Source: Rhodopseudomonas julia | GTDB taxonomy: Bacteria > Pseudomonadota > Alphaproteobacteria > Rhizobiales > Afifellaceae | Length of the DNA stretch: 64,000 bases | Assembly (NCBI RefSeq): GCF_030813515.1 | Contig: NZ_JAUSUK010000002.1 | Location: 124,001 to 188,000 of the forward strand | Direction: 5' to 3' | In this document: one piece after another, positions 1 through 7,597 of the stretch | How the letters are laid out: each line of letters starts with the position of its first letter | How positions within the stretch are numbered: the stretch's first letter is position 1 | The notes under the pieces: model-generated | Told to the model about the DNA's origin: nothing | Seen by the model: only the letters and a program-made list of their open reading frames with translations | Databases searched by the model: none | Made by a program: the position numbers and the translations under genes

Positions 1-5
1 ACCTT

Positions 6-31
6 TTGTGCGCGAAAGCCTGCGCGCACAA
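6..31. repeat. Inverted repeat / hairpin at left edge
   Basis: Perfect 9-bp arms (TTGTGCGCG at 6-14 and CGCGCACAA at 23-31) around an 8-base loop. It lies 3' of the leftward norEF pair, so it may end that transcript, but no T-tract follows on either strand. The rest of 1-113 shows no gene. Confidence 0.35.
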
Positions 32-113
32 GGAATGGCTTTTCACGAGCGGAACCAGGCTTTCGAAAAACTTGCCGCAGAGCCGAGAATTTTGAGACCT
101 CGGCGTGCGGGCT

Positions 114-377
114 TCATCCCGCCTCGGCAAATTGACCCGCGATCACGAAGATGCCGGCGATGGTGCTGCAGATGGCGACGACGTAGAAGTCGAGCAGGAG
201 CCTCCAGCCTCGGGATGCCTCACCGCTCTCCAGAAACCAGCGCAGCACCGCCATCGCCTTGGCCGCGGCAAGGGCGAGGATGAGGGCTGCCGACACGGCA
301 CCGGCGGTGCTGCTGGTGCCGAGCGACAACAGCGTCAGCGCGACGAGCGCGAGCCATGCCAGATCGATATCCCGCAT
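114..377 (-). CDS. norF: NorF-like small membrane protein (COX4-type)
   Basis: An 87-residue protein with about three hydrophobic segments (roughly residues 5-25, 28-46 and 60-82) and no catalytic motif. Size, topology and position directly after a norE-like gene fit NorF, the small prokaryotic cytochrome-oxidase-subunit-IV-type protein that accompanies NorE in nitric oxide reductase clusters. The start is the ATG at 375-377, five bases after the norE stop, so the two are almost certainly co-transcribed leftward. NorE and NorF are accessory proteins thought to help NO reductase assembly or activity. The call rests on context more than on conserved residues. It could also be a generic COX4_pro protein. 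Confidence 0.65.
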   Translation of the reverse strand: MRDIDLAWLALVALTLLSLGTSSTAGAVSAALILALAAAKAMAVLRWFLESGEASRGWRLLLDFYVVAICSTIAGIFVIAGQFAEAG

Positions 378-382
378 TGCCC

Positions 383-964
383 TCACCGCAGCAGATAAAG
401 GGTCGGGAAGATGAGGATCCAGACGAGATCCACCATGTGCCAGAACGCGGTCCCGGTTTCGATGTTCTCGGCACTGTTCTGCCACGCGACGATGGCGAGC
501 ACGATGATGCCCATCACCACGTGGAGCGCATGGAAGCCGGTGATCAGAAAATAGAGGGTGAAGAAGGTGTCGGTCTCGATGCCAATGCCGGCCGCAAACT
601 CCCGGCCGTATTCGATGCCCTTCAGGACCAGGAAGCCGCTGCCGATCAGCATCGCCGCGACAAGCTGCGGGCGCCCGCTCTCTCCGCGCCGGACGCAGTG
701 AAGCGCATGAGCTGCAAGCCAGCCGCTGGTGACGAGCGTGATCGTGGCGAGGCCGGCGAGGAGTGGGTCGAGATGCGCCTGCGAGGCCGCGAACTCCGCG
801 GGATGAAGCGCTCTCGCAATGCTGAAGCCGGCGAGGAGAATGGCGAAGACCAGCATTTCTCCCAGGATCAGGATCCACATCATCGGATTGCCGGGCAAGC
901 CGTCGAGCGGGCCCCAGCCTTCCGCAATCTCCTCTGCCGCATCCGTCATCGCCGCCTCCGTCAT
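383..964 (-). CDS. norE: NorE: cytochrome c oxidase subunit III-like NO reductase accessory protein
   Basis: A 193-residue five-helix membrane protein of the heme-copper oxidase subunit III family. It has the N-terminal MMWILILGEM segment and the C-terminal FWHMVDLVWILIF segment typical of NorE/CoxO-type proteins. I chose the ATG at 962-964 because an AGAGGA ribosome site sits about eight bases upstream; an in-frame ATG at 949 is a weaker alternative. The gene diverges from norC across a 244-bp region that holds two Nnr/FNR-type boxes. NorE is non-catalytic and supports NO reductase. In Paracoccus-type clusters norE and norF follow norD on the same strand. Here they are inverted. Confidence 0.85.
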   Translation of the reverse strand: MTEAAMTDAAEEIAEGWGPLDGLPGNPMMWILILGEMLVFAILLAGFSIARALHPAEFAASQAHLDPLLAGLATITLVTSGWLAAHALHCVRRGESGRPQLVAAMLIGSGFLVLKGIEYGREFAAGIGIETDTFFTLYFLITGFHALHVVMGIIVLAIVAWQNSAENIETGTAFWHMVDLVWILIFPTLYLLR

Positions 965-1021
965 CGCCGAAGTCCTCTGATGTTCCGTAAGGGCGGGTAG
1001 CAGGGGCGAGCGCGCGCGACT

Positions 1022-1035
1022 TTGCGCAAACACAA
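1022..1035. promoter_or_regulatory. Nnr/FNR-family box, norE side
   Basis: TTGCG-CAAA-CACAA, the TTG(C/T)G-N4-C(A/G)CAA form recognised by NnrR/FNR-superfamily regulators in alphaproteobacterial denitrifiers. Its centre lies about 64 bp upstream of the norE ATG, a sensible distance for activation of norEF. Confidence 0.6.
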
Positions 1036-1096
1036 GCTCGTGGCCCCGCCGCATATGGCGCCGTTCCGAGCACGAAACTCCTGCCGCTTCCAAAGT

Positions 1097-1110
1097 TTGC
1101 GTTTCTGCAA
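1097..1110. promoter_or_regulatory. Nnr/FNR-family box, norC side
   Basis: TTGCG-TTTC-TGCAA matches the TTGCG-N4-CGCAA consensus at nine of ten positions. It sits about 105 bp upstream of the norC ATG and probably drives norCBQD in response to NO under low oxygen. Confidence 0.65.
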
Positions 1111-1208
1111 AGAGCGCCGGGGCGTGGCTGCGTAAGTCGTCTGCCCATCGACACGAGTGCCTGCAGCAAGAGGAACGCCATGCCTGCCTGTCACCGGAGC
1201 CACGCGCG

Positions 1209-1661
1209 ATGAGCGAGCGCTTCACCAAATCCGCGGCCCGCAACATCTTCTATGGCGGGTCGATCTTCTTTTTCGTCGCCTTCGTCGGCCTGACGGCGGA
1301 GAGCCATTGGCACATCGTGAGCCAATCGACCGATACGGCGACGCTCACGCCGGCCGTCGCGCATGGCAAGAGGGTGTGGGAAAAGAACGCCTGCATCGAC
1401 TGCCACACGCTCCTCGGCGAAGGCGCCTATTTCGCGCCCGAGCTCGGCAATGTCTGGGTGCGCTACGGCGGGCGCGACGATCCGGAGATCGCGCGCGAAG
1501 GCCTCAAAGCCTGGATCCGCTCCATGCCGACCGGCATCGAAGGACGCCGGCAGATGCCGCACTTCGATCTCAGCGAAAAAGAACTGAACGATCTCATCGA
1601 CTTCCTGGAATGGACCAGCCGCATCGACACGCAGGACTGGCCGCCGAACGACGCCGGCTGA
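1209..1661 (+). CDS. norC: Nitric oxide reductase subunit C (membrane cytochrome c)
   Basis: A 150-residue membrane-anchored c-type cytochrome that passes electrons to NorB for the reduction of 2 NO to N2O. A short cytoplasmic N-terminus precedes one membrane helix (about residues 13-30). The periplasmic domain carries the heme motif CIDCH at 62-66, followed by the TLLGEGAYFAPEL stretch typical of NorC, and a QMPHF segment near residue 116 supplies the likely axial Met. Length equals the family norm. It is the first gene of norCBQD, 13 bp before norB, and lies downstream of an Nnr-type box. Confidence 0.97.
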   Translation: MSERFTKSAARNIFYGGSIFFFVAFVGLTAESHWHIVSQSTDTATLTPAVAHGKRVWEKNACIDCHTLLGEGAYFAPELGNVWVRYGGRDDPEIAREGLKAWIRSMPTGIEGRRQMPHFDLSEKELNDLIDFLEWTSRIDTQDWPPNDAG

Positions 1662-1674
1662 AGGAACAAAGCCC

Positions 1675-3021
1675 ATGAAATACGCATCGCAAAGAGTGGC
1701 GTACTGGTACTTCGCCGGTGCCATGAGCCTCTTCGCCGTCCAGCTTCTCGCCGGCGGGCTGGCTGGGACCGTCTACGTCCTGCCGAACTTCCTGTCGGAA
1801 TTGCTGCCGTTCAACATCATCCGGATGATTCACACCAACGCGCTGATCGTCTGGCTTTTGATGGGCTTCTTCGGCTGTGCCTATTACCTCGTGCCGGAAG
1901 AGGCGGAGCGGGATATCGAAAGCCCGTTCCTCGCCTATGTGCAGCTCGGGCTCTTGATGTTCGGGGCGCTGTCGGCCGTCGCCGGCTACACGGTCGGTAT
2001 CCATGAGGGCCGCGAGTTCCTGGAACAGCCTTTGTGGATCAAGGTGGCGATCGCCGTCGTCGCGGTGATCTTCCTCTACAATATTTCGATGACGGTGCTG
2101 CGCGGTCGCAAGACGGCGGTCACCAATGTCCTGCTTCTGGGCCTCTGGGGCATCGCCGTCTTCTGGCTGTTCGCCTTCTACGAGCCCACCAACATCTCCC
2201 TCGACAAGGTCTATTGGTGGTACATCGTCCATCTGTGGGTCGAAGGCGTGTGGGAATTGGTGATGGCCTCCGTCCTCGCCTTCCTGATGATCAAGATGAC
2301 CGGCGTCGATCGCGAAGTGATCGAAAAGTGGCTCTATTCGATCGTCGGACTGGCGCTGTTTTCGGGGCTTCTGGGCACCGGCCACCATTATTACTGGATC
2401 GGTGCGCCGGGCTACTGGCAGTGGGTTGGCTCGATCTTCTCAGCGCTCGAAGTCGCGCCCTTCTTCGCCATGGTGATCTTCGCCTTCTCGATGGCCTGGC
2501 GCGGTCGGCGGGATCATCCGAACAAGGCCGCAATGCTGTGGTCTCTCGGCTGCACGGTGGGTGCCTTCTTCGGCGCGGGCGTGTGGGGCTTCCTGCACAC
2601 CCTGTCCTTCGTGAACTATTACAGCCACGGCACGCAGCTCACCGCAGCTCACGGGCATCTCGCCTTCTTCGGCGCCTATGTGATGCTGAACCTTGCGCTC
2701 ATCACCTATGCGATGCCGTATCTGCGCGGCCACAAGCCCTACAACCAGTCGCTCAACATCCTCTCCTTCTGGATCATGACGACGGCGATGACGGTGATGA
2801 CCTTCGCGCTCACCTTCGCGGGCATCGTCCAGATCCAGCTGCAACGCGTGATGGGCGAAAGCTATATGGAGGTGCAGGACCAGCTCGGGCTGTTTTACTG
2901 GATCCGCCTCGGCTCCGGCGCCTTGGTGGCCGTGGCCGCGATCCTTTATCTCTATTCGATCTTCGGGCCCGTGCGTGAGCGCAAGGCACGCCCTGCGCCG
3001 GTGATGCAGCCCGCCGAATAG
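1675..3021 (+). CDS. norB: Nitric oxide reductase catalytic subunit B
   Basis: The 448-residue catalytic subunit of cytochrome c-dependent NO reductase (cNOR), a heme-copper oxidase relative with about twelve membrane helices and a heme b3/non-heme iron active site. Family residues are visible: the HLWVEGVWE segment (about 185-193) with the His and Glu of the Fe site, GTGHHYYW (about 228-235) with two further His ligands, and HGHLAFFGAY with the C-terminal heme His residues. It lacks the long N-terminal extension of quinol-type NorZ, which agrees with a separate norC. An AAGGAAC ribosome site precedes the ATG. Confidence 0.98.
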   Translation: MKYASQRVAYWYFAGAMSLFAVQLLAGGLAGTVYVLPNFLSELLPFNIIRMIHTNALIVWLLMGFFGCAYYLVPEEAERDIESPFLAYVQLGLLMFGALSAVAGYTVGIHEGREFLEQPLWIKVAIAVVAVIFLYNISMTVLRGRKTAVTNVLLLGLWGIAVFWLFAFYEPTNISLDKVYWWYIVHLWVEGVWELVMASVLAFLMIKMTGVDREVIEKWLYSIVGLALFSGLLGTGHHYYWIGAPGYWQWVGSIFSALEVAPFFAMVIFAFSMAWRGRRDHPNKAAMLWSLGCTVGAFFGAGVWGFLHTLSFVNYYSHGTQLTAAHGHLAFFGAYVMLNLALITYAMPYLRGHKPYNQSLNILSFWIMTTAMTVMTFALTFAGIVQIQLQRVMGESYMEVQDQLGLFYWIRLGSGALVAVAAILYLYSIFGPVRERKARPAPVMQPAE

Positions 3022-3031
3022 ATCATACCTG

Positions 3032-3057
3032 TGCCGGGCGGCGTGCTCCGCCCGGCA
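3032..3057 (+). terminator. Intercistronic hairpin between norB and norQ
   Basis: A perfect 10-bp stem (TGCCGGGCGG / CCGCCCGGCA) with a 6-base loop fills most of the 83-bp norB-norQ gap. No real T-tract follows, so it more likely attenuates, or stabilises the norCB message over the norQD accessory part, than ends transcription fully. Confidence 0.55.
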
Positions 3058-3104
3058 TCTCTTCCCGAGCAGCCGAAATCTCCCGAACACTCGCCGGAGC
3101 CATC

Positions 3105-3914
3105 ATGTCCGCGCTGATCAACACAGCCCCGTCCGAAACCGAGCTTCCGTTCTATGCGCCCTCGGGCTCTGAATGTCTTCTGTTCGAGCATGCGTATCGC
3201 AACCAGCTGCCGGTGCTTCTGAAAGGGCCGACCGGCTGCGGAAAGACCCGCTTCGTCGCCCATATGGCCGAAAAGCTCGGGCGGAAGCTCTACACCGTCT
3301 CCTGCCATGACGACCTCACCTCGGCGGATCTCACCGGGCGCTATCTTCTGAAGGGCGGGGAGACGGTCTGGGTCGACGGACCGCTGACGCGGGCGGTGCG
3401 CGAAGGCGCGATCGTCTATCTCGACGAGGTGGTGGAGGCCCGCAAGGACGTGACCGTCGTGTTGCATCCTGTTACCGACGACCGGCGCCTCCTGCCGCTT
3501 GAACGTACCGGCGAGCTGATTGCGGCCCCGCCGGAGTTCATGCTCGTCGTCTCGTACAATCCCGGCTACCAGAATGTCCTGAAATCCTTGAAGCCGAGCA
3601 CGCGCCAGCGTTTTGTGGCGCTTGAGTTCGGCTTTCCGGCACCTGAGAAAGAGGCGCGCATCGTCGCCAGCGAAAGCGGTTTGCCGCGCGAGCGCTGCGT
3701 GCCGCTCGTGCGGGTCGCCAATGCGCTTCGCGAACTCACGGGCCAGGACATCGAGGAAGGCGCCTCGACGCGTCTCGTCATCCATTGCGCCAGCCTGATC
3801 GCAAGCGGCATCAAGCCGGAGATCGCGATCGAGGCGGCGTTGTTGCAGCCCCTGACCGACGATCCCGAGGTGATGATGGCGCTTGCCCGCATCGCCGAGA
3901 TCGCGCTCGGCTGA
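3105..3914 (+). CDS. norQ: NorQ: MoxR/CbbQ-family AAA+ ATPase
   Basis: A 269-residue AAA+ ATPase of the CbbQ/NorQ/MoxR group. Walker A is GPTGCGKT at residues 41-48, Walker B is IVYLDEV near 104-110, and the C-terminal CbbQ_C region follows. NorQ works with the VWA protein NorD as a cytoplasmic chaperone-like motor that inserts the non-heme iron and activates NorB. It ends five bases before norD, and a GGAG ribosome site precedes the chosen ATG. Confidence 0.96.
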   Translation: MSALINTAPSETELPFYAPSGSECLLFEHAYRNQLPVLLKGPTGCGKTRFVAHMAEKLGRKLYTVSCHDDLTSADLTGRYLLKGGETVWVDGPLTRAVREGAIVYLDEVVEARKDVTVVLHPVTDDRRLLPLERTGELIAAPPEFMLVVSYNPGYQNVLKSLKPSTRQRFVALEFGFPAPEKEARIVASESGLPRERCVPLVRVANALRELTGQDIEEGASTRLVIHCASLIASGIKPEIAIEAALLQPLTDDPEVMMALARIAEIALG

Positions 3915-3919
3915 CGGCG

Positions 3920-5827
3920 ATGTCGATCTTCGAGCCTGAGGAGACGGTCGGGGTTTTCTGGCACCGGCTTGTGGGCGGCGTCAGCACCTATCGGCATTAT
4001 TCGGAGGCTGCCGTCCGTCTCGACGAGGGGCGCAGGCGGCTCGGCGTCATGTTTCGTGCCTTCGGCGGCAGCGGTGCCGTCCGCATCACGGAAGGGGCGG
4101 CAAGCGTCTCCGGGCATCGGCTGCCTCTCCTGCAAAAGGTTGGGCTCGGAGCGGAAAAGATGCCCCAGGCAATCCTCGATGCTGAGACGTTGCGGCTGCC
4201 GGAGGTCCTCGACGTTTTTCCGGCCCGCGCCGACAACGAGGCGCTTTATGAATGGCTTGCGGCCTGGTTCGCGCATGCCGGCGCGACACCGATGGCCGCC
4301 GATCCGCTCGTTGCGGACGTCTTGCGGCTGCGGGCGGCGGTCGCTGCCATTCGTGCGACGCTTGTTGCCTGGCCCGGATTGAGGGTGACCTATCAGCGCT
4401 TGCGGCAGGCGACGCTCGAAGTGCGTCCGCGCCGGGCTCTCTCCGGCACTGAGGCCGAGATCGAGGCTGCGATCGTGAGCCTTCTGGGTGGCCGCCGGGC
4501 CGATGGCGGACGGTTTCTGGCACTGATCGAGGACCCGCATGTTGCCATTGCCGGCCTCTCAGCCCCGCGGGGTTACCGGCCGTTTCTGCCGGTGCCGCTC
4601 TGGGGCGAGGTGATGGCCGGCGACGGGTTGGCCCGCGCGGAGGAGGGCGACGAGCCGGGCGGGGAATCCGTCACGGTCGATGCCAAGCGCCGGCGGGCCT
4701 CGCGCCACGAGAGCGAGCAGAGCGACCGCGGCGATCCTCTGATCCTGCACCGGTTCGAGACGATCTTCAGCGTTGCGGAAATGGTCAACGTCAACCGCAA
4801 GGTCGAAGACGACGACGAGGATGGCGCAAGGCAGGCGGCCGACGATTTGCCCGAACTCAGCATCGGCTCGAACCGGCAGCGCGCCGCAAGTCGGGTCAAA
4901 ATGGATCTCGATCTGGCGCCGGCAGCGGTCGAAGGGGAGGTGCTTTCTGCGAGCCTCACCTATCCCGAATGGGACTTTAAGCGGCAGAGCTATCGCCGCA
5001 ATCATTGCCGGGTGATCGCGGGACCAGCGGCCGAAGAGGGCGAGGACTGGACGCCCGACGCGGAGATGCAACGGCGCATTCGCCAGGTCCGGCGGCAGTT
5101 CGAGGCGCTCCGTCCGAAACGCCAGATCTTTTATGGCGAGCCGGACGGCGAGGAGATCGATCTCGCCGCCATCGTCCGCGATGTCGCCGAGCGCCGCGCC
5201 GGTGGGGCGGGGTCGGAGCGGGTCTTCACCACTGCGCGCGCCAACGAGCGCGACCTCTCCTTGGCCGTCCTCATGGATGTGTCGCTGTCGACGGATGCGT
5301 GGCTTGGCGGCCACCGCGTGCTCGACGTGGAAAAGAGCGCGCTCCTCGCCCTGACGCATGGGCTCACCGCCTGTGGCGACGAGCATGCGATCTTCACCTT
5401 CACCTCCAGGCGCCGGACATCTGTGAGCGTTGCAAGCGTCAAGGATTACACCGAACCTCTCAATGCACACGTGATCCGGCGGATCGAGGCGCTCAGACCC
5501 GGCCAGTATACGAGGATGGGTGCTGCCATCCGGCATGTTGCCGCCGGCCTCAAAGAGCGGCCGCAGCGGCACCGGCTGCTCCTGCTTTTGACCGACGGCA
5601 AGCCGAACGACATCGATTATTACGAGGGTCGCTACGGCATCGAGGATACGCGCATGGCGATCCGGGAGGCGCGCAAGGAAGGCATTCGGGTCTTCGGCGT
5701 CACCGTCGATGAGGCGGCGCGCGATTACTTCCCCTATCTCTTCGGCCGCGGCGCCTATGCGATCGTCCCCTATGGCGAGCGGCTGCCGGCGGCGCTGCCG
5801 GCGATCTATCGCCATCTCACCGCCTGA
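3920..5827 (+). CDS. norD: NorD: VWA-domain NO reductase activation protein
   Basis: A 635-residue protein with a poorly conserved N-terminal half and a C-terminal von Willebrand factor A domain. The MIDAS motif DVSLSTD lies near residue 453, followed by the conserved Thr/Gly and LLLLTDGKPND segments. NorD pairs with NorQ to activate NorCB. I start at ATG 3920, just after the norQ stop. The longer open frame beginning at 3785 would overlap norQ by 130 bp and has no family support. The middle (residues 240-330) is acidic and probably flexible. Confidence 0.95.
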   Translation: MSIFEPEETVGVFWHRLVGGVSTYRHYSEAAVRLDEGRRRLGVMFRAFGGSGAVRITEGAASVSGHRLPLLQKVGLGAEKMPQAILDAETLRLPEVLDVFPARADNEALYEWLAAWFAHAGATPMAADPLVADVLRLRAAVAAIRATLVAWPGLRVTYQRLRQATLEVRPRRALSGTEAEIEAAIVSLLGGRRADGGRFLALIEDPHVAIAGLSAPRGYRPFLPVPLWGEVMAGDGLARAEEGDEPGGESVTVDAKRRRASRHESEQSDRGDPLILHRFETIFSVAEMVNVNRKVEDDDEDGARQAADDLPELSIGSNRQRAASRVKMDLDLAPAAVEGEVLSASLTYPEWDFKRQSYRRNHCRVIAGPAAEEGEDWTPDAEMQRRIRQVRRQFEALRPKRQIFYGEPDGEEIDLAAIVRDVAERRAGGAGSERVFTTARANERDLSLAVLMDVSLSTDAWLGGHRVLDVEKSALLALTHGLTACGDEHAIFTFTSRRRTSVSVASVKDYTEPLNAHVIRRIEALRPGQYTRMGAAIRHVAAGLKERPQRHRLLLLLTDGKPNDIDYYEGRYGIEDTRMAIREARKEGIRVFGVTVDEAARDYFPYLFGRGAYAIVPYGERLPAALPAIYRHLTA

Positions 5828-5864
5828 GAGACGGGCCAGTGGCGCCACGTCAAAGGTCCAAGTG

Positions 5865-5880
5865 TTTGTGATTGCACAAA
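5865..5880. promoter_or_regulatory. Perfect Nnr/FNR-type palindrome upstream of pseudoazurin
   Basis: TTTGTG-ATTG-CACAAA is a perfect inverted repeat of the TTG(C/T)G-N4-C(A/G)CAA class. It is centred about 81 bp upstream of the pseudoazurin start and 45 bp after norD, so the copper protein probably has its own NO- or oxygen-responsive promoter. Confidence 0.65.
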
Positions 5881-5953
5881 GTTCGTCGGTCGGAAGGGCT
5901 CTATCAAGACGCCATGGCGCACCCCCGGGCGCCGCAACGACAGGACCATGATC

Positions 5954-6424
5954 ATGACCCTCGCCAAGACCTCTCTCGCCGCTTTCGCCGCCAGCCTCGC
6001 GCTCGCATCCTTTGCGCTCCCGGCTCAGGCGGACGAGTTCGATGTGAAGATGCTCAACAAGGGCGAAAAGGGCGTCATGGTCTTCGAACCGGATTTCGTG
6101 CGGGCGCAGCCGGGCGACACGATCAATTTCATCGCCGCCAATCCTGGGCACAACGCCGAAACCATGAAGGGCATGCTCCCGGAGGGTGCTGAAGCCTTCA
6201 AGAGCAAGACGAGCAAGGACTTCTCCGTGACGCTCGATAAGGAAGGCGTCTACGGCGTTCGCTGCACACCGCATTTCGCCATGGGGATGGTGGCGCTCAT
6301 CGTCGTCGGCGATCCCTCGAGCAATCTCGAAGAGGCCAAGGCCGTGAAGACGCCCGGCATGGCGAAGAAGAAGTTCAGTGCGCTCTTCGATCAGGCGGCC
6401 GAGCATGACGTCGCGGCCAAATAA
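5954..6424 (+). CDS. Pseudoazurin (type 1 copper electron carrier)
   Basis: A 156-residue periplasmic blue copper protein. A Sec signal peptide ends near ALPAQA (residues 21-26). The four type 1 copper ligands are present with exact pseudoazurin spacing: His66 (NPGHNAE), Cys104, His107 and Met112 (CTPHFAMGM). Pseudoazurins donate electrons to nitrite and NO reductases, which fits the place behind norCBQD. Of two close ATGs (5948 and 5954) I prefer 5954, which leaves eight bases after the AGGA site. The usual symbols would be azu or paz. Confidence 0.95.
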   Translation: MTLAKTSLAAFAASLALASFALPAQADEFDVKMLNKGEKGVMVFEPDFVRAQPGDTINFIAANPGHNAETMKGMLPEGAEAFKSKTSKDFSVTLDKEGVYGVRCTPHFAMGMVALIVVGDPSSNLEEAKAVKTPGMAKKKFSALFDQAAEHDVAAK

Positions 6425-6754
6425 GCCGCGCCCGAGAGAGACTGGCTCGGAGGGACGCCGCCCCTCCGTCCGCTCGGCCCTCGCCGGCGAAATCTACCCC
6501 CGACGAGGCGTCGCCTCTGTGACAAAGCCGCGCTGTGGAAATCGGGCGTTCCCGTCTTGGCCAGAAAGCGAGGTTTCGAGCGACTTCACGGCCGCGTGAA
6601 GAGGTGTTTTCGACGTCCGGGCGCCACGCCTGAAGACGGTACGAGGCGGGGCCAGTCGTGCGATTGCACTTGGAAGTCGCCGAGGAGTCTGGTTTCTTGC
6701 GCCCCCATGGCCGGCGCTGTTTCGCACGGCGAAGCAAGGGGGAACGAAGAGCGT
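6425..6754. other. Gap between pseudoazurin and the betaine-type transporter
   Basis: About 330 bp without a supported gene. It must contain the promoter of the transporter pair. The open frame running into the permease from 6557 codes an Arg-rich, low-complexity stretch and is treated as untranslated. No convincing terminator or operator was found. Confidence 0.5.
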
Positions 6755-7597
6755 ATGGAGTGGCTGACAGAGCACAAACTGCCGATCGGCGCATTGGCGC
6801 GCGACGGTGTCGACTGGCTGACAGCCAACGCCTCCGGCTTCTTCGATAGTATCTCTTTCGCCCTCAGCTATGTGATCGACGCGATTTTGTTCGCCCTGCA
6901 AAAGCCACCTGCTTTTGCAGTGATCGCATTCACAGCGCTGCTGGCTTTTTTCCTGCGGCGCTCGCTGGCTTTTGCGATCTTCGTGGCGGCAGGTCTCCTG
7001 CTCATCGTCAATCAGGGCTATTGGGAAGAAACGACGGAAACGCTCGCTCTCGTTCTTTCCTCCGCCATTATCTGCATGGTGATCGGTGTGCCGATCGGCA
7101 TTGCGGCGGCGCGTCGGCCCTGGCTGATGCAGGGGCTGCGGCCAATCCTCGATCTCATGCAGACGATCCCGACCTTCGTCTATCTCATTCCGGCGCTCAT
7201 TCTCTTCGGGCTCGGCATGGTGCCGGGCCTCATCGCAACCGTCGTCTTTGCCATTCCCGCGCCCATACGCCTGACGCAGCTTGGCATCGTGTCGACGCCG
7301 AAGCCTTTGATCGAAGCGGCCGATTCTTTCGGGGCCACCTCCTGGCAGCGGCTCTTCAAGGTGGAGCTTCCCTATGCCCTGCCGCAGATCATGGCAGGGC
7401 TGACGCAGACCATCATGCTGTCGCTCTCCATGGTGGTGATTGCCGCCCTCGTCGGCGCTGACGGGCTCGGGGTGCCGACGCTGAGAGCGCTCAACCAGGT
7501 CAACATCGCCCGCGGCTTCGAAGTGGGCGTGGCGATCGTCCTCGTCGCGATCATCCTCGATCGCCTATGCCGCGGCCAGACGGACAAAAAGGCATGA
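6755..7597 (+). CDS. choW: Choline/glycine betaine ABC transporter permease (ProW/ChoW type)
   Basis: A 280-residue integral membrane protein. After an N-terminal amphipathic segment it has about seven membrane helices and the binding-protein-dependent permease signature near residues 188-207 (AADSFGATSWQRLFKVELP), which contacts the ATPase. The whole sequence follows the ProW/OpuAB/ChoW pattern of osmoprotectant importers. ATG 6755 gives the family length. The stop overlaps the ATPase start in ATGA, so the two are translationally coupled. Choline versus glycine betaine or proline betaine cannot be decided without the binding protein. Confidence 0.85.
   Translation: MEWLTEHKLPIGALARDGVDWLTANASGFFDSISFALSYVIDAILFALQKPPAFAVIAFTALLAFFLRRSLAFAIFVAAGLLLIVNQGYWEETTETLALVLSSAIICMVIGVPIGIAAARRPWLMQGLRPILDLMQTIPTFVYLIPALILFGLGMVPGLIATVVFAIPAPIRLTQLGIVSTPKPLIEAADSFGATSWQRLFKVELPYALPQIMAGLTQTIMLSLSMVVIAALVGADGLGVPTLRALNQVNIARGFEVGVAIVLVAIILDRLCRGQTDKKA

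Noticed and set aside
3785-3919. Extended N-terminus of NorD from 3785
   Set aside because: Would overlap norQ by 130 bp with Arg-rich residues that do not fit NorD; ATG 3920 fits the family.
4559-6406. 615-residue leftward open frame opposite norD and pseudoazurin
   Set aside because: Antisense shadow of norD with Arg/Asp/Glu/His-rich composition and no domain; the opposite strand codes two clear proteins.
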